NCBI GenBank assembly: GCA_021324635.1 | Contig: JAJPIS010000107.1 | Coordinates: 124,001 to 188,000 of the forward strand | Length of the DNA stretch: 64,000 nt | Origin: Gemmatimonadota bacterium | GTDB taxonomy: Bacteria; Gemmatimonadota; Gemmatimonadetes; Gemmatimonadales; Gemmatimonadaceae | Reading direction: 5' to 3' | Shown: positions 1 to 8,936 of the stretch, one piece after another | Numbering within the stretch: position 1 is the first letter of the stretch | Layout of the letters: the number at the start of each line of letters is the position of its first letter | Notes under the pieces: model-generated | What the model saw: only the letters and a program-made list of their open reading frames with translations | Databases searched by the model: none | What the model was told of the DNA's origin: nothing | Made by a program: the position numbers and the translations under genes

Positions 1-1536
1 GCGCCTGAGCCGGTGTTCGCCGCCGCGGGAGCTCGCGCCCCGGGGCACCGGGGCGGGACGGTGGTGAGCCGCAGCGTCCTCCTCGGCGAGCAGGGTGTGA
101 ACGTTCGGTACATCATCTCCAATCTCCAGTTCGTCAGTCCACCCCTGTTCACCTTCGATGCGGCCGTGCAGAACCTCACGACCCAGCCTCTCGGTACCGC
201 GGACGGGCGCGCACCCGCCCCGGACAGCATCGAGGTGTTCTTCGCTCAGACACCGCTCGCGACACAGGGGACGGGGACGATCACGACGAACGCTCCTGAT
301 ACGGGCAGCTTCACGGCGACCAATCAGCCGTTCTATCGGTACCCCGGCCTCCTGCCCAGCAATGCCACGACACCGACGGTCAACTGGCAGTTCAACGTGC
401 CGTCGGGGGTGCAAGCGTTCCATTTCGCTGTCTATATCACGGGGCAGATGCCGGACACGAGCGCCGCCGCCCTGGCGATCCCGGCCCACGCCTTCGACAG
501 CCTGGCGATCGGGCTTGCGCACAGTTGCGCGGTGCGACCGGGCAATCACGAGTACTGCTGGGGGTTCAACGCGTACGGCGCGCTCGGCATTCAGGCGACC
601 CCACCGTCTCCCACGCCGGTCGGCGTGCTCGGCAACCTCGCCGTCCAGTCCGTGAGCGCCGGCAACGAGTTCAGTTGCGCGACCGCTCAGACGGGCGCCT
701 TCTGCTGGGGTGACAACGCGAGTGGTGAGCTGGGCGACGGGACGGTCACCGATCGGGGCGAGCCGGTGCAGGTGACCCCGCCGGTCGGCGCGTTCAGTCA
801 GATCGTGACCGGCGCCGAGTTCAGTTGCGGCCTCGCCGCGTCGACGGCGTACTGCTGGGGCGACAACTACACGGGGCAGCTGGGGAACGGCGGCACGACG
901 TCGCACGCCACGCCGACGGCGGTCGCCGGATCGATTCCGTTCGTGACGCTGACCGCCGGAGCGTTTCACGCCTGTGGGCTCACCGCAGGGGGCGCCGTCT
1001 ATTGCTGGGGCGCCAATGCCGATGGCGAGCTCGGGACGGGCAACACCACGTCCCACTCCACGCCGACCCAGGTGAATAGCAGCACGATCTTCGCGAGCGT
1101 CGCCGCCGGCACCAACTTCACCTGCGCCCTCGATGTGAACGGCAAGGCCTACTGCTGGGGCGCGAATACCTATGGCGCACTCGGGAACGGCGCGGTGGGC
1201 GGCGCCGTCTCCTCTCCGACTGCCGTCACCGGCAGCCCCGCGCTGACCAAGCTGGCGGCCGGTGGCTACCACGTCTGCGGCATCACGGCGGCCGGTGGCG
1301 CGTACTGCTGGGGGAGCAACTCGAGCGGGCAGCTCGGCATCAACTCCACGCAGGATCAATCGTCGCCGACGGCCATCCCGTCCTTTGCCTTCACCGCGAT
1401 CGCGGCCGGATTCGCACATACGTGCGCGCTGACCTCGAACGGCTCGACGTACTGCTGGGGCGACAACTCGAGCGGCCAGCTCGGCGACGGCACGCTGACG
1501 CAGCGCCTGACGCCGACGGCCGTGGCGCTCCCGTAG
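1..1536 (+). CDS. Secreted RCC1-repeat beta-propeller protein (5' end probably cut by the window)
   Basis: The reading frame is open to the left edge, so the true start may lie outside; the first usable codon inside is GTG at 13. About 160 N-terminal residues form an unrecognised, Thr/Pro-rich region. The rest is seven RCC1-like repeats, each with a CWG-x-N-x3-G-x-LG signature (for example YCWGDNYTGQLG), which is the number expected for one closed seven-bladed propeller. Every blade also carries a second cysteine in a motif such as FSCGL, HACGL or FTCAL, so each blade has a potential disulphide. That fits an exported protein rather than a cytoplasmic one. Family members of this kind act as surface or binding propellers; no enzyme activity is implied. 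The ligand is unknown. Confidence 0.85.
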   Translation, partial: APEPVFAAAGARAPGHRGGTVVSRSVLLGEQGVNVRYIISNLQFVSPPLFTFDAAVQNLTTQPLGTADGRAPAPDSIEVFFAQTPLATQGTGTITTNAPDTGSFTATNQPFYRYPGLLPSNATTPTVNWQFNVPSGVQAFHFAVYITGQMPDTSAAALAIPAHAFDSLAIGLAHSCAVRPGNHEYCWGFNAYGALGIQATPPSPTPVGVLGNLAVQSVSAGNEFSCATAQTGAFCWGDNASGELGDGTVTDRGEPVQVTPPVGAFSQIVTGAEFSCGLAASTAYCWGDNYTGQLGNGGTTSHATPTAVAGSIPFVTLTAGAFHACGLTAGGAVYCWGANADGELGTGNTTSHSTPTQVNSSTIFASVAAGTNFTCALDVNGKAYCWGANTYGALGNGAVGGAVSSPTAVTGSPALTKLAAGGYHVCGITAAGGAYCWGSNSSGQLGINSTQDQSSPTAIPSFAFTAIAAGFAHTCALTSNGSTYCWGDNSSGQLGDGTLTQRLTPTAVALP

Positions 1537-1540
1537 CGCC

Positions 1541-2494
1541 GTGCGAACGCATCGGACGGGCGTGGCGATACTGCTCCTCGCTTGCGGGGCGGCGGCGTGC
1601 CGGAGCGGCGAGGCCGTCGCGAGCCTCCTCCCGGCGCGGTCGCCGGCCGAAACCCCCGACCGGCCCGGCGTCCTCCCCCCTCGGGGGGCGGCGCGCCGCA
1701 TCGTCTTCGACATGCCAACGGCTGCCGGCGGCCCCCGTGACATCTATCTCGCCCAGCTCGACGGCGCGGGCCTCGTCCGGCTGACGTTCGACTCGGTGGA
1801 TCATCACACCCCCGTTGCGCGCGGCGGGACGGTCTACTTCGGCAGCACTCGCCGCGACGGGACGGTGCTTGCGGCGGTCCGACTGGCCGAGTCCGATGCC
1901 GCGGGCTGGACGATCGAACCGGGCGACGCGCCGACCCTGTCACCCGACGGGACGATGTTGGCATATCTGTCCACGACGGGGCCGCTCCCGCGCGTCTGGT
2001 TTTCGCGATCCGACGGCAGTGGCGCGCAACGGCTCGCTGCCGCTGAAGCAGGGTGGGACGGCGCGGTCGAAGCACATCCGGCCTGGTCGCCCCAGGGGGA
2101 TCGGATTGCCTACGTCTCGACCCGGAACGGCAATGCCGAGATCTTCGTCGGCGCCATCGACGGCCCCCCGGGATCCGCCACCGTCGTCGCCGCCGCACGC
2201 ACCGGCGCCAGCCTCGAGCCGGCGTGGAGTCCGGAGGGGCTCCGGATCGTCTTCAGCTCGGATCGCGATGGCTCGGCGGACCTCTATACCGTGACGCTGG
2301 CGAGCGGGGCCGTGACTCGGCTCACGACCATGGGGCACGTTGGACAGCCCGTGTGGCTTCGCGATGACCGGATCGTATTCACTCACTGGCAGCGTGGAGT
2401 CGCGGCTCTGGCCTGGCTCGACCCGAGACACCCCGCGACCATTCACCCGATCGCGACGGCTGGAGACGCGCAGCACGCTGCCGCCTACCCCTGA
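1541..2494 (+). CDS. TolB/PD40-like beta-propeller lipoprotein
   Basis: This 317-residue protein begins at a GTG 4 bases after the RCC1 gene stops, so the two are probably cotranscribed. The N-terminus (MRTHRTGVAILLLACGAAAC) is a lipoprotein signal with lipobox-type cysteines. After it come WD40-like PD40 repeats with the usual PDG or PEG turn followed by a hydrophobic strand (APTLSPDGTMLAYLS, PAWSPQGDRIAYVS, PAWSPEGLRIVFSSDRDGS), as in the propeller of TolB. It lacks the TolB N-terminal domain and has no pal or tolR neighbour, so it is not the Tol system component itself. A role in binding at the outer membrane or cell surface is likely, but the partner is unknown. Confidence 0.8.
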   Translation: MRTHRTGVAILLLACGAAACRSGEAVASLLPARSPAETPDRPGVLPPRGAARRIVFDMPTAAGGPRDIYLAQLDGAGLVRLTFDSVDHHTPVARGGTVYFGSTRRDGTVLAAVRLAESDAAGWTIEPGDAPTLSPDGTMLAYLSTTGPLPRVWFSRSDGSGAQRLAAAEAGWDGAVEAHPAWSPQGDRIAYVSTRNGNAEIFVGAIDGPPGSATVVAAARTGASLEPAWSPEGLRIVFSSDRDGSADLYTVTLASGAVTRLTTMGHVGQPVWLRDDRIVFTHWQRGVAALAWLDPRHPATIHPIATAGDAQHAAAYP

Positions 2495-2525
2495 CACCTC
2501 GCCCCTCTCCGGGCCTCCCTTTCTG

Positions 2526-4364
2526 ATGCCGCATCGACGTCTTCGACCGACACCTCCTGGCGTGTTCCTGCTCTCCACCGTGGCGCGGGCCGTGACCGTC
2601 GCGCTGCTGATCGCCGGTGCGGCGTTCCCGCCGCGCCCGGCGGCGGGGCAGGGGGTGAACACGGCGCTGATCAAGCTCTCCTACCGGTGCGGCAACTGGT
2701 TTCGGGTGCGAAATGCGAACGCCACCAGCGCCGCGATCCAGTACTCGGTGTATCGGACGTCCGAGACGGGCAGCCTCACGCTTCCCGCCGCGCCGACCGC
2801 CAACGGCTCCCCAGGGTACAGCGAGACGTGGTTGCAGACGACCAATCGCGGCCCCGTCCTCGTGACCTACAACGGCACGCGCGTCGCGGAGAAGCCCAAC
2901 GGCGGGGCGGCGTGCGCCACCACGGCCGCGCAGGGGCAGTGGTCGGACACGCTCTCATGGCCCATCATGCCGATCCACGCGGCGCTCCTGCCCGACGGTA
3001 CGGTCCTCACCTACGGCCGGGAGTTCGCGTCAGAAAATCCGCCCAATTACCCGATCCCAGTCGATCCATCGTTTCCTCGTCATGATGGGATCCCATACCT
3101 CTGGAACCCCGGCACCGGGCAGTTCACCCCGGTCGACGCCGGCCGGGACTTTTTCTGTAGCGGTCTGGCACTGCTCGAGAATGGCAACGTGATCGTCATG
3201 GGGGGTAACGCGACCCTGGACGCCCACGGCCAGCGGTACAACTACACGTACAACTGGCAGTCGAAGACGTGGACGGCCAATGCCGCCATGGCCAAAGGGC
3301 GTTGGTACCCGACGGTCACGACGCTGGCCGACAACGAGGTGTTCGTCATCTCGGGCCAGGACACGAACACTGCCTGGGACTCGATTCCCGAGGTCTACAA
3401 CCCCCAGACGAACAGCATTCGCGAGCTGACCAACATCAAGTCGCTCGTTCCCTACTGGGCCTGGACGTTCGTCGCCCCCAACGGGAAGCTGTTCTACGCG
3501 GGCGATCGCAACTTCACCTACTACATCGATCCGAGCGGCGCCGGGAACACCTCGGGCGGACTGACGACCGCGACGGCCCAGGCGCGCGAGTACGGGTCGG
3601 CGGTCATGTACGACGCGGGAAAGATCATCATCATCGGCGGCGGAGATCTGGATAGCATGAGCCAGGTCTCGGCCCAGGCCACCGCCGAGGTAATCGACCT
3701 CAATCAGCCGTCACCCTCCTGGCGGCAGATCGCGTCGATGCATTTCCCGCGACGACAGATGAACGCCGTGCTGATGGCCAACGGGCAGATCCTGGCCTCA
3801 GGGGGAGGCGCGGGGGTCGGCTTCAACCCCATCACTCCCATTCAGCTCACGCCCGAGATTTGGGACCCGGTGACCGAGGCGTGGACGAACGTCGCCCCGA
3901 TGAAGATCCCGCGCCTCTACCACTCGGAGACGCTACTGCTCCCCGACGGCCGGGTGCTCTCGCTCGGCGGCGGCCAACCGGCGGCGACCGGACTGACCGA
4001 CAACTTCAACGCCGAGATCTACTCACCGCCCTACCTCTTCAACCCCGACGGGACGCCGACGACGGCATCACGACCGATCATCACGTCCGCTCCGTCGCAG
4101 GTGAGCTACGGCTCGACCTTTCCCGTCCAGGTGCAGAACGTCGCCGCCGGCACCGCTCAGGTCCTGTGGATCAGGCTCGGTGCGGTGACCCACGCCATCA
4201 ACATGAACCAGCGGCTGAATCATCTCCCCTCCACGCAGTCGGGGACGACGCTGACCGTGACCGCACCCGCCAACGCCAATCTCGCCCCTCCCGGACACTA
4301 CCTGCTCTTCGTCCTCAACGGCCATCAGGTTCCGTCGGTCGGAACGATCGTTCAGATCCAGTAG
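2526..4364 (+). CDS. Secreted galactose oxidase-like copper radical oxidase (DUF1929)
   Basis: The chosen start is ATG 2526, followed by a signal peptide ending near PAAGQG; the frame is open further upstream but there it lies inside the previous gene. Mature residues form a kelch propeller followed by the early-set C-terminal domain (DUF1929). The ligands of copper radical oxidases can be placed: C211 (FCSG) and Y261 (GRWYPTV) for the thioether-linked Cys-Tyr cofactor, Y465-H466 (LYHSETLLLPDGR) and H556 (THAINMNQR). They match C228, Y272, Y495, H496 and H581 of fungal galactose oxidase in order and spacing. The enzyme should oxidise a primary alcohol or aldehyde with O2, giving H2O2. The substrate cannot be read from sequence. 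Its 3' end overlaps the convergent methyltransferase gene by 50 bases. Confidence 0.9.
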   Translation: MPHRRLRPTPPGVFLLSTVARAVTVALLIAGAAFPPRPAAGQGVNTALIKLSYRCGNWFRVRNANATSAAIQYSVYRTSETGSLTLPAAPTANGSPGYSETWLQTTNRGPVLVTYNGTRVAEKPNGGAACATTAAQGQWSDTLSWPIMPIHAALLPDGTVLTYGREFASENPPNYPIPVDPSFPRHDGIPYLWNPGTGQFTPVDAGRDFFCSGLALLENGNVIVMGGNATLDAHGQRYNYTYNWQSKTWTANAAMAKGRWYPTVTTLADNEVFVISGQDTNTAWDSIPEVYNPQTNSIRELTNIKSLVPYWAWTFVAPNGKLFYAGDRNFTYYIDPSGAGNTSGGLTTATAQAREYGSAVMYDAGKIIIIGGGDLDSMSQVSAQATAEVIDLNQPSPSWRQIASMHFPRRQMNAVLMANGQILASGGGAGVGFNPITPIQLTPEIWDPVTEAWTNVAPMKIPRLYHSETLLLPDGRVLSLGGGQPAATGLTDNFNAEIYSPPYLFNPDGTPTTASRPIITSAPSQVSYGSTFPVQVQNVAAGTAQVLWIRLGAVTHAINMNQRLNHLPSTQSGTTLTVTAPANANLAPPGHYLLFVLNGHQVPSVGTIVQIQ

Positions 4365-5847
4365 CGGCCGGAGCCTCCGGTCGCGACGGCGTGCGCAGGG
4401 GCGGCGCCGCCGGCGTCACGTACAGGTCGGCCCGGGTCCGCGGGAGCCTGACGACGCCGACCGGCGCCGCTTTCGCGAACAGCACCTGCGCCAGCCCGAT
4501 GCGCCGACTCGCAAACGCCTGAGCCGACGCGGCCATGTAGAGCCGCCAGGCGCGGTAGCGCTCCGAGCCGACGAGATGCTTCGCCCGTGGCGCCGCGGCC
4601 TCGAGCCGGCGCACCCAATGGCGCAGGGTCTGGACGTAGTGCTCACGTAGGGATTCGACATCGCGCACCTCGAATCCCGCCGCCTCCCCGGCCTCGACGA
4701 TCTCGCCGAGCCGGAGCAGCTCGCCGTCCGGGAAAATGTACCGATCGATGAACTCGCCCTCGTGCCAGAGGCGGCGCCGGAGCACATCACCCAGGCGCGT
4801 CGACACCGGCGCCGTGACGATCCCGTGGTTGAGGAACAGCCCGCCCGGCGCCGTCAAGCGGAACGCCGCCTGTGCGTAGCGCGCGATCTGTGCGCGACCG
4901 ACGTGCTCGACCATCCCGACACTCACGACTTTGTCGTATGGCCGCTCTTGGTCGACCATGCGGTAGTCGCAGACATCGACTCGACACTGCTCCGTGAGCC
5001 CGGCCGCGGCGATGCGCTCTCGCGCCAGCGTCGCCTGGGCGGGGCTGAGGGTGATGCCGTGTGCCTCGACGCCGTATCGCGCCGCGGCGTACATCACCAG
5101 ACCGCCCCAGCCGCATCCGATGTCCAGTAACCGCTCCCCCGGGTGCAGCCGTAGCTTCCGGCAGATGTGCTCGAGCTTCGCCTCCTGCGCGCGGTCGAGA
5201 TCCTCCGTTCCCGTCTCGAAGTACGCGCACGAATACACGAGTCGGCGGTCGAGCCAGAGGGCGTAGAAGTCGTTGCCGATGTCGTAGTGCGCCCGGATGG
5301 CCATCGCGTCCCGGCGCGGCGCATGGCGCCTGGGCCATCGCGTGAGCCGCCGGCCGCTGCGCGCGGCGTGCGACCGAGGCACGTCGGATCGGCGTGGGAG
5401 CCGAGTGAGGGCGCCGAGCACACGCATCGCGGTCGACGGATCGGCCAGCCGGTCCCGAAGTTGACGTCCGACGGTCTGCGCGACCTCGAGGTCCCCCTCC
5501 ACCTCGAACGCACCCTCGACGTAGGACGCGCCGAGTCTGAGCTCCGACGGGGGGAGGAGCATCCGCCGCAGCGACGCCGCGTCGTGCAGAACGAGTGTGA
5601 ATTGCGGTCGCGTACTGTCTGGCGGGCGCTCGACCGTCCCGTCCCAGAGACGCACCGCGAAGGCCCGCGCCTCCGGCGGGCCGAAGACGAGGCTCAGTGC
5701 GTGTCGCGTCCGCTGGATGACGGCATCCGCATCGCCACCGGCCGGGGAACGACCCTCGACACCTGTCGGCCTCTCACCCCCGCCACCTGACCGCCCCGGG
5801 CCGGGCCGACTGGGCCGGCCGACAGGCGGTTCTCGTGTCGTTGCCAT
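4315..5847 (-). CDS. cfa: Cyclopropane-fatty-acyl-phospholipid synthase family methyltransferase
   Basis: The protein has 510 residues with a typical CFA/mycolic acid cyclopropane synthase core. HYDIGNDFYALWLD (187-200) and YSCAYF (205-210) lie before the SAM-binding motif DIGCGWGG (242-249), and VGMVEHVG follows. Such enzymes transfer a methylene group from S-adenosylmethionine to the double bond of unsaturated acyl chains in membrane phospholipids. The first 40 or so residues are Gly/Pro/Arg-rich and poorly conserved in kind, so the true start may be further in. The N-terminal domain of about 100 residues before the catalytic core matches the lipid-binding part of the long bacterial forms. 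No lipid genes adjoin it. The exact product (cyclopropane or methyl-branched chain) is not determined. Confidence 0.88.
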   Translation of the reverse strand: MATTREPPVGRPSRPGPGRSGGGGERPTGVEGRSPAGGDADAVIQRTRHALSLVFGPPEARAFAVRLWDGTVERPPDSTRPQFTLVLHDAASLRRMLLPPSELRLGASYVEGAFEVEGDLEVAQTVGRQLRDRLADPSTAMRVLGALTRLPRRSDVPRSHAARSGRRLTRWPRRHAPRRDAMAIRAHYDIGNDFYALWLDRRLVYSCAYFETGTEDLDRAQEAKLEHICRKLRLHPGERLLDIGCGWGGLVMYAAARYGVEAHGITLSPAQATLARERIAAAGLTEQCRVDVCDYRMVDQERPYDKVVSVGMVEHVGRAQIARYAQAAFRLTAPGGLFLNHGIVTAPVSTRLGDVLRRRLWHEGEFIDRYIFPDGELLRLGEIVEAGEAAGFEVRDVESLREHYVQTLRHWVRRLEAAAPRAKHLVGSERYRAWRLYMAASAQAFASRRIGLAQVLFAKAAPVGVVRLPRTRADLYVTPAAPPLRTPSRPEAPAATGSERSFRPTEPDGR

Positions 5848-5983
5848 TGCAGTCCTCGACGTTTCGACCGTCGAAGGCGAGTACTACAAGAGTCCTGCCG
5901 GAACGCCTCGGCAGGGGCGTCTCTACCGACGAAAACCTCTCCTGCCGGCCGTTGCTGCGAGGGGCCCGCCGGGGCCCGCGGCA

Positions 5984-6361
5984 TCAGTCACCCCGCGGCG
6001 AGGCTCTCCAGGGTAGTTCGGCACTCGGTCGCGTGTCGGGCGGCGGCGGCAGGACGGCGCCGGAGCCTCGGACTTCGCCCTGCCGCGACCGGGCGCCGGG
6101 TCGACCGAGAAGACGCGAACCGGCCAGCGCGATCGTGCCGATGACGAGGCCACCAGCGCCGAGCGCGACCAGCACCGCGACACCGGCCGCGAGCAGCACC
6201 CCGCCCAGCGCGATCATACCGATCGCCAGCAGCACGAACGCCGCCTTGTCGACCGCGGACATCCGTCGCGGCACGAGCGGCCCGGACCCGGCCGCCCCCC
6301 CGTCGCCTTCCGCCCGCGGGGCGAGCTCGATCCGGCGGATCCGGAGGATGGGCTTCATCAT
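5984..6361 (-). CDS. Small membrane protein with two predicted helices, unknown function
   Basis: I chose the ATG pair at 6361/6358 (MMKPILRIRRIELAPR) rather than an earlier in-frame ATG at 6391. From it runs a protein of about 125 residues with a charged, basic N-terminus and two closely spaced hydrophobic segments (AAFVLLAIGMIALGGVLLAA and VALGAGGLVIGTIALAG), followed by a Pro/Arg-rich cytoplasmic-looking tail. The arrangement is like small phage-shock or PspC-type or DUF-family membrane hairpins, but I do not recognise the family. It lies 136 bases downstream of the methyltransferase start on the same strand and could follow its own promoter. Function unknown. Confidence 0.55.
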   Translation of the reverse strand: MMKPILRIRRIELAPRAEGDGGAAGSGPLVPRRMSAVDKAAFVLLAIGMIALGGVLLAAGVAVLVALGAGGLVIGTIALAGSRLLGRPGARSRQGEVRGSGAVLPPPPDTRPSAELPWRASPRGD

Positions 6362-6427
6362 ACAGGTAAGATACCCGGGGTCCCGCGGCATCTGGCCGCG
6401 GCCTCTCCGGGCGGGCCGGGAGGGGCC

Positions 6428-7459
6428 GTGGGGTCAGCAGGATCAGCGCCGACGGTCGATCGCACGCACGATCCGGGGGTCGACGTCGCGCGGGTGCGCG
6501 GGGAGGCGGCCGCCCGCGGGCCGGCCGCCCGGACGGGCCCCGTTCCGGCGCCCGGCCACCGCCTGCTGGTCGGCACTGCGGGCTGGACCGATCGCACGCT
6601 CACCGCGCGAGGGGTGTTCTACCCGGAGAGCGCGACTAGCCCCGAGACACGGCTCCGCTACTACGCGTCTCGCTTCTCGATGGTCGAGGTGGACGCCACG
6701 TACTACGCGCTACCCGTCCCCCGCATGGCGGAGTCCTGGGTCGAGCGCACGCCGCCCGACTTCATCTTCGACGTCAAGGCGTTCGCCATGATGACCGGTC
6801 ACCCGGTGGAGACGAGCCGACTGCCGGCCGACCTGCGCGATGCGCTCCCGGCGGCCCTTCGTGCCAGAGGGCGCGTCTACCCCAAGGACCTCCCGCACGA
6901 GGTGCGCGACGCCGTGTGGGCCACGTTCCACGACGCGATCGAGCCGCTGCACCGCGCCCGAAAGCTCGGGGCCGTGCTGCTCCAGTACCCCCGCTGGTTC
7001 GTGCCAGGAAGCGCGGCGCGCGAGGCGATCCTGGCGGCGCGCGCGCACCTTGGCGAGTTCCCATGCGCGGTCGAGTTTCGGAATCGCCGCTGGTTCACGG
7101 CCCACACCACCGAGCGGACGTTGCAGTTTCTGAGCGACCACGACGTGCCGTGCGTGATCGTCGACGGGCCGCAGGGGCTGGAGAGCAGCGTACCAGCGCT
7201 GCCGGCGGTGACATCTCCTTCGCTGGCTGTCGTCCGCCTGCACGGCCGGCGGGATGACCTCTGGGAGCGGCCGGGCGTCTCGACGGCCGAGCGGTACCGG
7301 TACCTGTACGACGAGCACGAGCTCACCGAATGGGTCCTGCGCATCCGTGCGCTCACCGAGAAAGCCACCGCCACCCACGTGGTGTTCAACAATTGCTACG
7401 CGAACTATGGCACGACCAACGCCCTGGAGATGCAAGCCCTGCTCATGCCCCGGTCGTAG
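6428..7459 (+). CDS. DUF72 (YecE-like) family protein
   Basis: The 343-residue product has the DUF72 hallmarks: an opening strand LLVGTAGWTDRTL, then FYPESATSPETRLRYYASRF and VEVDATYYALP, and a distal FNNCYANYGTTNA segment close to the usual FNNCxxGxAxxNA. The fold is a TIM-barrel-like domain whose biochemical role is still uncertain. About 45 residues precede the domain, so translation may begin later than the ATG used here. It lies in a short divergent gap (36-66 bases) next to the small membrane protein. Function cannot be stated beyond family membership. Confidence 0.88.
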   Translation: MGSAGSAPTVDRTHDPGVDVARVRGEAAARGPAARTGPVPAPGHRLLVGTAGWTDRTLTARGVFYPESATSPETRLRYYASRFSMVEVDATYYALPVPRMAESWVERTPPDFIFDVKAFAMMTGHPVETSRLPADLRDALPAALRARGRVYPKDLPHEVRDAVWATFHDAIEPLHRARKLGAVLLQYPRWFVPGSAAREAILAARAHLGEFPCAVEFRNRRWFTAHTTERTLQFLSDHDVPCVIVDGPQGLESSVPALPAVTSPSLAVVRLHGRRDDLWERPGVSTAERYRYLYDEHELTEWVLRIRALTEKATATHVVFNNCYANYGTTNALEMQALLMPRS

Positions 7460-7482
7460 GGGGGCCGTCGGCGGCGCGGCGG

Positions 7483-8010
7483 CTACCCCGGGAGCGACGT
7501 GGTCGGTGGCGCCGAGCGGCACCGGGCCACGAGTGTGTCCGCCGCTGCCCGAACCTCGGGCGAGGCGGGGAGGCTCTCGTCCGTCAGCCCGCGCCGCGTC
7601 TCCTCCTGCGCGATCGTCTCCGCGCGCACGTCGATCGTCGACCCGCCGCCCGCTCCGGTCCCGCCACCGGTCCTGACGACCTTCGCGACCAGCACGTTCT
7701 TCCGGGCGTACTCCGTGAGATCCGCCCCGTGCGCGGCCTGAGGAAGCGCCTGCTCGGCCTGGAGCTGGTGATGGCCGCTGTCAGGCGCCACCCGAAAGCC
7801 GAGCTGCTTCGCCTGCGTCACCAGGCAGCCAAACGCATCCGATGGTGACGCCTGTGTGCTGACGCGGGTTGCCGGCCACAGTGTGGTGCACCCCACGACC
7901 GCGAGCCCCGCGCCGAGCACGATCCGGCCGGCCGCGAACAGCCGTTTGGGCGTCGCGGTCCGAGCCGATCCGAGACCCGGGCGCCCTGTTCCATCGGACT
8001 GTCGTTCCAT
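7483..8010 (-). CDS. Putative lipoprotein, unknown function
   Basis: This is a 175-residue protein with a basic N-terminus, one hydrophobic stretch (LFAAGRIVLGAGLAVVGC) and a lipobox-type VVGC near residue 41, then a soluble domain. The long n-region before the hydrophobic core is unusual for a lipoprotein; a later start is possible but no better ATG is visible. The soluble part has one conserved-looking block (LVTQAKQLGFRVAPDSG) and a Gly-rich turn (RTGGGTGAGGGSTIDVRAET). I do not recognise a family. It is convergent with the DUF72 gene, ending 23 bases from it, and diverges from the transaminase with 44 bases between the starts. Confidence 0.6.
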   Translation of the reverse strand: MERQSDGTGRPGLGSARTATPKRLFAAGRIVLGAGLAVVGCTTLWPATRVSTQASPSDAFGCLVTQAKQLGFRVAPDSGHHQLQAEQALPQAAHGADLTEYARKNVLVAKVVRTGGGTGAGGGSTIDVRAETIAQEETRRGLTDESLPASPEVRAAADTLVARCRSAPPTTSLPG

Positions 8011-8054
8011 AATTTCCGAAGATACACCCTCAGGGCAGGAGTGCGATACACCGC

Positions 8055-8912
8055 ATGCGCAGCTACCTGAACGGAAAGTTCGTGGACGCGGACGCGGCAG
8101 TCGTGCCAGTGACGGATCGCGGCTTCATGTTCGGCGATGGCGTCTACGAGGTGACCCGATCCGCTGGGGGTGATCTCATCGAGCTCACCCGTCACGTCCG
8201 CCGACTGACGCGCAACCTGCGGGAGATGGCGATCTCGTTGCGCGAATCCGATGTGGCAACCATGGTCGACGTCTCGCGCACGCTCCTCCGCGACAATCGC
8301 CTGGACGGCGATGCGCTCGTATACTGGCAGGTGACGAGGGGGGCCGCGCCGCGCGTGCACCAGTTCCCGCCCGTCGGGACCGTGCCCACGGTCTATGTCG
8401 CCACCATGCCCGTCACGCTGCCGCACGCCGTGAGGACCCGCGGTGCGGTCGCGATCACCACCCCCGACATCCGCTGGGCGCGGTGCGACGTCAAGACGGT
8501 CAACCTGTTGCCGAACACGCTCGCCAAGCAGCGCGCGGTGGAGAGCGGTGCCGATGAGGCGATCTTTGTCCGGGACGGCACGATCACCGAGGGCGCGTCG
8601 AGCAATGTCTTCGCGGTGCTCGACGGCGAGCTCCGCACACACCCTCGATCGCCGTACATCCTTCCGGGAGTGACTCGCGACGTCGTGCTCGAGGTCGCTG
8701 GTGAGGCCGGGATGTCCGTGCGCGAGGAGCCATTCCGGCCGGACGACCTGGCGCGGGCCTCGGAGCTGTTTTTCACCAGCACGTTCAACGATGTCATGCC
8801 CATCGTGCGGGTGGACGGCCGGACGATCGGGAGCGGACGACCCGGGCCGGTCGCTCAGCAGCTCTACGCCGCGTTCCTCGAGCGGGTCAGCCCGGTCGCC
8901 GCGGCCCCCTAG
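8055..8912 (+). CDS. dat: D-amino-acid transaminase (class IV aminotransferase)
   Basis: The 285-residue enzyme is a fold-type IV PLP aminotransferase. K147 (CDVKTVNLLPN) is the Schiff-base lysine and EGASSN near 179-184 binds cofactor. Y31 (GDGVYEV), R100 and H102 (TRGAAPRVHQF) correspond, with a shift of two or less, to Y31, R98 and H100 of Bacillus D-amino-acid transaminase, the residues that read the substrate carboxylate. This favours D-amino acids (D-alanine, D-glutamate) over branched-chain L-amino acids. Such an enzyme could supply D-glutamate or recycle cell-wall D-amino acids. The length is normal for the family. A branched-chain aminotransferase is the main alternative, but the RxH signature argues against it. 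Confidence 0.87.
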   Translation: MRSYLNGKFVDADAAVVPVTDRGFMFGDGVYEVTRSAGGDLIELTRHVRRLTRNLREMAISLRESDVATMVDVSRTLLRDNRLDGDALVYWQVTRGAAPRVHQFPPVGTVPTVYVATMPVTLPHAVRTRGAVAITTPDIRWARCDVKTVNLLPNTLAKQRAVESGADEAIFVRDGTITEGASSNVFAVLDGELRTHPRSPYILPGVTRDVVLEVAGEAGMSVREEPFRPDDLARASELFFTSTFNDVMPIVRVDGRTIGSGRPGPVAQQLYAAFLERVSPVAAAP

Positions 8913-8936
8913 CCCGGCTCCGGCGCGAGCGCTCCG

